From Myroides sp. (GTDB taxonomy: Bacteria > Bacteroidota > Bacteroidia > Flavobacteriales > Flavobacteriaceae): 5,026 nucleotides of DNA. The notes under the pieces are model-generated. The model was not told the DNA's origin. It did no database searches and saw only the letters and a list, made by a program, of their open reading frames with translations. The stretch's first letter is position 1; each line of letters starts with the position of its first letter. Positions 1 through 5,026 of this stretch are shown here, one piece after another. The stretch is from NCBI GenBank assembly GCA_018384465.1, contig JAHAYQ010000080.1, forward strand, positions 1-5,026, given 5' to 3'. A program made the position numbers and the translations under genes.

Positions 1-32
1 TTGTTTATATCGGGAGCGTAAAATAACTGCAT
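1..32 (-). CDS. rsmE: 16S rRNA (uracil1498-N3)-methyltransferase RsmE, N-terminal fragment
   Basis: Only the first ten codons are in the window. Read on the minus strand from the ATG at 32-30 they give MQLFYAPDIN, and the gene continues past the left edge. Family knowledge: RsmE proteins of Bacteroidota typically open with M-x-LFY at the start of their PUA-like RNA-binding domain, followed by a SPOUT methyltransferase domain that uses S-adenosylmethionine to methylate N3 of U1498 in 16S rRNA. Neither domain can be checked here. The ATG lies two bases after the tsaD stop codon on the same strand, so the two genes probably share a transcript and may be translationally coupled. The identification rests on the ten-residue start plus gene order, so it is likely but not proven. 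Confidence 0.72.
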   Translation of the reverse strand, partial: MQLFYAPDIN

Positions 33-34
33 AA

Positions 35-1054
35 CTAAAATTCTAAACGTGCTTTAGAAACCACTTCATCATCACTAAAAATTCCTAAACGGAATTTATG
101 ATAGCCCACAATGCCTATCATAGCGGCATTATCGGTTGTGTATTCAAATTTGGGTATAAATGTTTTCCAACCGTATTTGGTTTCGGTTTCTTTCAACACT
201 TTTCTAATACCAGAATTTGCAGAAACTCCACCGCCAATGGCAATTTGTGTAATGCCTGTTTGTTCTACAGCAAGCTTAATTTTATCCATTAATATTTTAA
301 TGATGATGTGTTGAACAGACGCACAAATATCATCGATATTTTCTTTAATAAAATCAGGATTCTTTTGAACTTCTTTCTGAATAAAATACAAGATCTGTGT
401 TTTTAAACCCGAAAAACTAAAATTCAATCCGTCAACCTTTGGTTTGGTAAAGGTATATGCCTTAGGATTTCCATTTTGTGCATGTTTGTCAATCAAAGGA
501 CCACCAGGATAAGGAAAACCTAATATTTTAGCCGTTTTATCGTAAGCTTCACCCACCGCATCATCAGTCGTTTCTCCTAAAATTTCCATATCAACAAAAG
601 AATTCACTTTCACAATCTGGGTATGTCCGCCACTAATGGTCATTGCTAAAAACGGAAATGTTGGTTTGTCAAATCCTTCTTCTTCAATAAAATGAGCCAA
701 AATATGGGCGTGCATGTGGTTTACCGCAATCAACGGAATATCCAATGCCATACTCAACGATTTGGCAAATGATCCGCCAACCAATAAAGATCCCATTAAA
801 CCTGGACCTTGGGTAAAAGCAATGGCACTTAAATCAGATTTTTGAATGCCAGCATTTTTTAAAGCAACATCAATAACCGGCACAATGTTTTGTTGATGTG
901 CACGCGAAGCTAATTCAGGAATAACACCGCCATATTGCTCGTGAATTTCTTGTTTTGCCACAACATTACTCAATACTTTTTCGTTACATAATACGGCCGC
1001 ACCGGTATCATCGCACGAACTTTCTATGGCTAAAATATAAATTGGTTCTTGCAT
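35..1054 (-). CDS. tsaD: tRNA N6-adenosine threonylcarbamoyltransferase TsaD (complete)
   Basis: TsaD transfers the threonylcarbamoyl group from threonylcarbamoyl-AMP to adenosine 37 of ANN-decoding tRNAs (t6A), in the cytoplasm together with TsaB and TsaE. The 339-residue product matches the usual bacterial length (about 335-345). Visible hallmarks of the Kae1/TsaD ASKHA fold, in order: IESSCDDT near residues 10-17; the ELASRAH segment at 47-53; the metal-binding HMHAH at 113-117 (H113 and H117 are the expected ligands); SGGHT at 141-145; DDAVGEAYDK at 164-173; FSFSGLKT at 212-219; the nucleotide-binding GGGVSAN at 274-280; and TTDNAAM at 306-312, whose D308 should be the third metal ligand. 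No key residue is missing. The ATG at 1054-1052 places the N-terminal motif at the normal distance, so the start is secure. The stop is TAG at 37-35. It is the first gene of an apparent tsaD-rsmE operon and is divergent from tamB. Its older name, glycoprotease gcp, does not reflect its function. Confidence 0.98.
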   Translation of the reverse strand: MQEPIYILAIESSCDDTGAAVLCNEKVLSNVVAKQEIHEQYGGVIPELASRAHQQNIVPVIDVALKNAGIQKSDLSAIAFTQGPGLMGSLLVGGSFAKSLSMALDIPLIAVNHMHAHILAHFIEEEGFDKPTFPFLAMTISGGHTQIVKVNSFVDMEILGETTDDAVGEAYDKTAKILGFPYPGGPLIDKHAQNGNPKAYTFTKPKVDGLNFSFSGLKTQILYFIQKEVQKNPDFIKENIDDICASVQHIIIKILMDKIKLAVEQTGITQIAIGGGVSANSGIRKVLKETETKYGWKTFIPKFEYTTDNAAMIGIVGYHKFRLGIFSDDEVVSKARLEF

Positions 1055-1125
1055 TGGAAAATTTCGGCATAATTTATGTTTAAAGTACAGAAAATACCGT
1101 GTTTACTCTACATAAATTACTATTT
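1055..1125. promoter_or_regulatory. Divergent intergenic region between tsaD and tamB
   Basis: This stretch of about 70 bp separates the tsaD ATG from the most upstream plausible tamB start region, so it should carry the tsaD promoter on the minus strand and at least part of the tamB promoter on the plus strand. Reading toward tsaD I find no full match to the Bacteroidota -7 consensus TAnnTTTG; TATTTTCTG and TACTTTAA are only partial matches. The bases just before the tsaD ATG are A/T-rich (AAATTTTCCA) with no Shine-Dalgarno sequence, as is usual in flavobacteria. The region's one clear structure is the inverted repeat listed separately. Confidence 0.6.
1070..1119. repeat. Perfect 10-bp inverted repeat with 30-bp spacer
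   Basis: TAATTTATGT at 1070-1079 is the exact reverse complement of ACATAAATTA at 1110-1119. The match stops at both ends of each arm. The arms are separated by 1080-1109, about three helical turns. Each arm, read outward on its own coding strand, is ACATAAATTA, followed toward tamB by CTATTTTTG and toward tsaD by TGCCGAAA. The layout would suit paired promoter elements or a two-site operator serving both divergent genes, but this is inference; chance in AT-rich DNA is possible. The long spacer and lack of a U-tract argue against an intrinsic terminator. Confidence 0.55.
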
Positions 1126-1128
1126 TTG
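1121..1128 (+). promoter_or_regulatory. Candidate -7 promoter box for tamB
   Basis: TATTTTTG matches the Bacteroidota housekeeping -7 consensus TAnnTTTG exactly. With a 19-base spacer the -33 position falls on CGTG (1098-1101), a poor match to TTTG, so the promoter would be weak or activator-dependent. If it is real, transcription would begin near 1133-1137, downstream of the TTG at 1126. That conflicts with using that TTG as the tamB start and favours a start further in, near 1165. Confidence 0.4.
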
Positions 1129-4100
1129 TTTCGTATTTTTAGCAAATTTAAAACAAATAAGGCTATCAAAAAACTTTTTAAAATACTGTTTGGTTTGTTG
1201 TTGGGCGTGGCGCTGGTATTTATATTGGCTGCTGTAGTAATTACTACGCCTATTATTCAAACTGAAATTGCCCATTATGCTACTCAACGCATCAATGAAC
1301 AGTTTAATATTCGGACAGCTATCGGTCAGGTTGCCATACAGTTAGACGGTACTGTTCTGTTAAAAAAAGTACATGTATTAGATGATCACAATAACGATTT
1401 GGCTTATATTGATCGTTTGTACACTGACATTGTTGATTTTAAACAATTAACCGATGGAAAATTACTTTTTGGAAGTACCGAAATACAAGATGTTGATTTT
1501 TTTATCCACAAATACAAAGGCGATTCTTTAACGAATTTAGATAAATTCATAGCCGTTTTTGACGATGGTACGCCGGGAAGTGGCAAGTTTTTTATGAAAA
1601 TAGATCATTTAGAACTCACCAATGGTAGGTTTAGTATCACTGATGATAACACAGGAAACAACCCGGTGAACTTTACCGAAATGAACGGTTCTATGAACAA
1701 CTTTGTGGTACAAGGACCCAATATTAATGCCGATGTAACTAATTTGTCGCTTAAAGATAAAAGAGGGATTTATGTGAAAGATTTAGTGACGAGTTTTGCT
1801 ATGACCCGAACGTCAATGGATTTAACGCCGTTTGCTATTGAAACCGACGAATCGTATGTGAAAGGAAATATTGCCATGCGATACAAAGAAGGCGATTTAA
1901 AATACTTTACAGAACGAGTTCATTTAGATGTTGATTTTGATAAATCGAAGATTGCAACGAACGATCTGAAACATTTTTACAACGAATTTGGATCAAATAA
2001 CACACTGTTTCTTACTGCAAAAGCAAAAGGAACACTGAATGATTTTCAATTAAAAAACACTCAGTTAGCCGATCGATTTGGTGCAGAAATCATTGGAAAT
2101 TTTGGGTTGAAAAATCTTTTTGTGCAAACCAATCCTTTTAGAATTGATGCAGAACTTAGTAGAATGAACATTTCCAGAGAACAAGCAGTAGCCTTGCTTC
2201 CAAATGTTTTAGGAAATGCACTGCCTATACAATTAGAAAAATTAGGTAGGGTACATTTAGCAGGTACGGTATCTTATCAAGATTTTTATGTTAATACCGA
2301 TATTCAGGCAACTACCGATTTAGGTACTGCCACTGCCGATGTGGAACTTTGGCAAGTAAACAACAAATTAAATGCATCTTATAAAGGCGATTTTTCGTTA
2401 GACAATTTTGATATTGGTGCTTTAATTGAAAAAGAAAACATTGGTACGGCTACATTAGTTGCAACGGTAGACGGCAAAAGTTTTGATCCCGAACATTTTA
2501 ATACGGTCATCCAAAGTCAGGTACAACAATTTACTTTTAATAAGTATTCGTATAAAGATATTGCTATTGATGGTAATTTAAAACTTCCTGCATATACCGG
2601 AAATTTAGTAAGTAATGATCCTAACGCATTGTTAGATTTTGACGGTACATTAGATCTGTCAACAGACCAAACTGCAATTGATTTTAAAGTAGATGTGGCT
2701 CATTTAAATATGAACGCCTTACAGATTGTTAAAGATTCATTGGGTGTTTTTAAAGGGCATTTTGAACTGAATGGAGTAGGCGAAGGAATCGATTCATTTG
2801 CAGGAACCATATTAGCCGAAAATGCGTCCTATACCAACTCTAACGAAACCTATCATTTTGATCATCTGTATGTTGAATCTACCTTTTTAGAAAACAACAT
2901 CCGACAAATAAATGTACAATCTAACGATATTGTAAATGGTTATATTCGAGGCAATTTTCAATACAACCAACTCAAAGGTATCGTAGAAAATTCTTTAGGT
3001 AGTTTGTACAAAAATTATTCACCTAACGAAATAGCAACAAATCAATTTATAGAGTACGATTTAAAATTTCATAACAAAATTGTTGATCTATTTGTTCCTA
3101 AATTAGAAATAGCAGACAACACAGCCGTATCTGGAAAAATTACTGCCGATACCGGCGAATTTATCTTGCTTATGAATACGCCTTTTGTAAAATATGCGGA
3201 CAATGAATTCAGTAATATACAAATTGATGTCAATAGTTTGCGCGAAAATCAAAATGCGTTTATAGCTATAGATACTATTGATTTAAAGGTTTACAAGGCT
3301 TATAATTTTGTTTTAAATAACGCAAAAAGCAACGATACACTTTACGTTGATGCTAAGTTTGTGGGCGGAACCGATGCTAATGATCAATACTCTTTAAATT
3401 TATTTCATACCATTAACGAAGAAAATAAATCGGTGGTGGGTATCCAAAAATCAGAAATTCAGTTTAAAGAATCTCTTTGGTATTTAAATGAGGCGAATAA
3501 CGATAAAAACCGAATTGTATTCAACAAAGAAATTAATGATTTTGTGATAGAAGATATTACGCTTTCACACAACAACCAAATGGTTTTACTCAACGGAAGC
3601 ATGAACGGTTCGGTTTACAAAGATTTAAATTTGGAGTTTGAAAACGTAGAGTTAGACAAAATTACGCCCGATCTAAACAACCTTACTTTTGCCGGTTTAA
3701 TTAACGGATACGTTTCTTTTGAACAAGAAAACAATGTTTTTAGACCTAAATCTAAACTAAATGTCGAAAATTTAGAGATTAATGATGTCTTATTAGGTTT
3801 GTTTAATTTTGAGGTAGAAGGCGATGAAAGTTTGCAGAATTTCTCCGTAAAATCAAATATTGTTAATGATTATACCGAAAATTTCTATATGAACGGAAAT
3901 ATTGCTGTAGCAAAAGGGCAAAGTCGATTAAATCTTGATACTGGTTTTAATAAATTCAACTTAAAAGCCATCGCTCCGATTCTTTCATCAATTATGTCTG
4001 ATGTTCGTGGCGATGCATCGGGAAGGGCAACTATTCAAGGAACGCACAAAAATCCGGATATCGAAGGAAAGTTGTATCTCACGAATGCCGGTATGCGCCC

Positions 4101-5026
4101 TGTTTTTACCGGTGTTGATTATCTGTTTGACGAGAATGCACCGTTAGATGTAACCGAAAGTCAATTTATATTACGAAGCGTTAATATTACCGATTCTAAA
4201 TACAAAACCAAAGGAATTTTAAACGGCACTATTTCCCATAATAAATTAAAAAATTGGAATATTGATGCCCAATTGTCATCAAACAACTTATTGGCGTTAG
4301 ATATTGATTATACAGAAGGAACACCTTACTATGGACAAGCTTTTATTGATGGCGCAGCAACAGTGAAAGGACCCGTAGAAAGTTTAGTGGTAAACATTGA
4401 GGCTACTTCGCAAAAAGGAACAAATATTAAAATTCCGTTAGACGATGCCGGTGGCTTAGGTGATAATAATTTTGTTCATTTCTTATCGCCCGAAGAAAAA
4501 GCTAATAGATTAAAAGGAATTGAAACGCCTATTACAAATAATCGTTTCGGTGGTGTTCAGCTAAATTTTGATTTTTACATTACACCAGATGCCGAAATTG
4601 AAATTTTACTTGATCGCGAATCAGGTCACGGCATGAAAGGAAGTGGTGCCGGATTTATAACTATGGAAATCAATACCTTAGGTAGGTTTAATATGTGGGG
4701 CGATTTTCAGGTGTACGACGGAGAATATAATTTTAAATACGGTGGTATTATCGATAAAAAACTCGATGTGGTACGTTACGGAACCATCCGTTGGGACGGC
4801 GAACCTTTAAATGCCATTCTTGATTTACAAGCTGTTTACAGAACGCAGGCAAATCCTGGTTTAATTGTAGAAAGTTCTGCCATTAACCGCAAGGTCGATA
4901 CAGAAGTTGCTATTCTATTGTTAGGGAATTTAAGTAATCCGGAGATCGATTTCCAAATTGATTTTCCAAATGTGGGCTCAAGTATTAAATCTGAAATCGA
5001 TTATAAATTAGCGGATAAGGATACAA
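1126..5026 (+). CDS. tamB: TamB-family translocation/assembly protein (AsmA-like, DUF490), 3' end outside window
   Basis: TamB proteins are anchored in the inner membrane and cross the periplasm as a long hydrophobic beta-groove. They assist outer-membrane protein assembly and/or lipid transport with an Omp85 partner (TamA, or the lipoprotein TamL in Bacteroidota). The frame is open from just after the in-frame TAA at 1081-1083 to the right edge, without interruption. Counting from TTG 1126, about 1,300 residues are visible: a basic stretch (residues 7-19), one membrane segment (about 20-39, ILFGLLLGVALVFILAAVVI), an AsmA-like N-terminal region (about 40-130), then a long Asn/Asp-rich body of predicted beta-strands. 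The body includes FNKYSYKDIAIDGNL at 471-485. The C-terminal TamB region is recognisable from about 966 (GRATIQGTHKNPDIEGKLYL) through GRFNMWGDFQVYDGEYNFKY (1186-1205) and IRWDGEP near 1221-1227. Relatives usually have about 1,450-1,700 residues, so probably 150 or more are missing. The start is uncertain: there is no in-frame ATG before 1594, which lies past the membrane anchor. Alternatives are GTG 1099 and a non-standard ATC at 1165. The family call is firm; the start is not. Confidence 0.9.
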   Translation, partial: MFRIFSKFKTNKAIKKLFKILFGLLLGVALVFILAAVVITTPIIQTEIAHYATQRINEQFNIRTAIGQVAIQLDGTVLLKKVHVLDDHNNDLAYIDRLYTDIVDFKQLTDGKLLFGSTEIQDVDFFIHKYKGDSLTNLDKFIAVFDDGTPGSGKFFMKIDHLELTNGRFSITDDNTGNNPVNFTEMNGSMNNFVVQGPNINADVTNLSLKDKRGIYVKDLVTSFAMTRTSMDLTPFAIETDESYVKGNIAMRYKEGDLKYFTERVHLDVDFDKSKIATNDLKHFYNEFGSNNTLFLTAKAKGTLNDFQLKNTQLADRFGAEIIGNFGLKNLFVQTNPFRIDAELSRMNISREQAVALLPNVLGNALPIQLEKLGRVHLAGTVSYQDFYVNTDIQATTDLGTATADVELWQVNNKLNASYKGDFSLDNFDIGALIEKENIGTATLVATVDGKSFDPEHFNTVIQSQVQQFTFNKYSYKDIAIDGNLKLPAYTGNLVSNDPNALLDFDGTLDLSTDQTAIDFKVDVAHLNMNALQIVKDSLGVFKGHFELNGVGEGIDSFAGTILAENASYTNSNETYHFDHLYVESTFLENNIRQINVQSNDIVNGYIRGNFQYNQLKGIVENSLGSLYKNYSPNEIATNQFIEYDLKFHNKIVDLFVPKLEIADNTAVSGKITADTGEFILLMNTPFVKYADNEFSNIQIDVNSLRENQNAFIAIDTIDLKVYKAYNFVLNNAKSNDTLYVDAKFVGGTDANDQYSLNLFHTINEENKSVVGIQKSEIQFKESLWYLNEANNDKNRIVFNKEINDFVIEDITLSHNNQMVLLNGSMNGSVYKDLNLEFENVELDKITPDLNNLTFAGLINGYVSFEQENNVFRPKSKLNVENLEINDVLLGLFNFEVEGDESLQNFSVKSNIVNDYTENFYMNGNIAVAKGQSRLNLDTGFNKFNLKAIAPILSSIMSDVRGDASGRATIQGTHKNPDIEGKLYLTNAGMRPVFTGVDYLFDENAPLDVTESQFILRSVNITDSKYKTKGILNGTISHNKLKNWNIDAQLSSNNLLALDIDYTEGTPYYGQAFIDGAATVKGPVESLVVNIEATSQKGTNIKIPLDDAGGLGDNNFVHFLSPEEKANRLKGIETPITNNRFGGVQLNFDFYITPDAEIEILLDRESGHGMKGSGAGFITMEINTLGRFNMWGDFQVYDGEYNFKYGGIIDKKLDVVRYGTIRWDGEPLNAILDLQAVYRTQANPGLIVESSAINRKVDTEVAILLLGNLSNPEIDFQIDFPNVGSSIKSEIDYKLADKDT

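Noticed and set aside
98..314. Two overlapping plus-strand ORFs of about 64-67 codons
   Set aside because: They lie wholly antisense to tsaD, whose motifs there (GGGVSAN and TTDNAAM region) prove the minus strand is coding. They have no recognisable domain or start signal.
1070..1119. Inverted repeat as an intrinsic terminator or stable RNA hairpin
   Set aside because: The arms are AT-rich with a 30-base loop and no following U-tract, and no gene ends there, so a terminator role makes no sense.
1076..1237. Plus-strand ORF of 53 codons starting at ATG 1076, in a different frame from tamB
   Set aside because: It begins inside the inverted-repeat arm, encodes an odd aromatic- and cysteine-rich product, and overlaps the tamB membrane anchor, which reads well in its own frame. 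I also considered that it supplies tamB's missing ATG through a frameshift near the A-run at 1168-1173, but its product does not resemble a TamB N terminus.
1404..1586. Minus-strand ORF of about 60 codons
   Set aside because: It is antisense to the continuous tamB frame in the AsmA-like N-terminal part and has no independent support.
1594..1596. ATG at 1594 as the true tamB start
   Set aside because: It would remove the membrane anchor and the AsmA-like region, about 156 codons that read as a coherent TamB N terminus.

Overview
The window is AT-rich (GC roughly in the mid-30s percent by eye) and reads as chromosomal housekeeping DNA of a member of the Bacteroidota, most likely a flavobacterium. 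Three points suggest this: the gene order rsmE-tsaD diverging from a very large TamB-family gene, the style of that TamB protein (long, Asn/Asp-rich, C-terminal TamB domain), and a TAnnTTTG-type promoter box with no clear Shine-Dalgarno sites.

Layout. Bases 1-32 (minus strand) hold the first ten codons of a gene running off the left edge, recognisable as the 16S rRNA methyltransferase gene rsmE. Two bases away, 35-1054 (minus strand) is a complete tsaD, encoding the threonylcarbamoyl transferase of tRNA t6A synthesis. The two are almost certainly co-transcribed, tsaD first. Bases 1055-1125 are a short divergent intergenic region with a perfect 10-bp inverted repeat (1070-1079 / 1110-1119) and a candidate promoter box at 1121-1128. 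From about 1126 to the right edge (plus strand) runs one uninterrupted reading frame of about 1,300 codons. It is an N-terminally anchored TamB (AsmA-like/DUF490) protein whose last part lies outside the window.

The genes belong to two separate jobs: tsaD and rsmE modify RNA for accurate translation, while TamB belongs to envelope biogenesis, as a periplasm-spanning bridge for outer-membrane assembly or lipid transfer. I see no functional link between them beyond the shared divergent promoter region.

No mobile element, CRISPR array, tRNA or rRNA gene, or novel system is visible. The points most worth a second look are the start of tamB, which has no in-frame ATG before codon ~157, and the inverted repeat between the two divergent genes.
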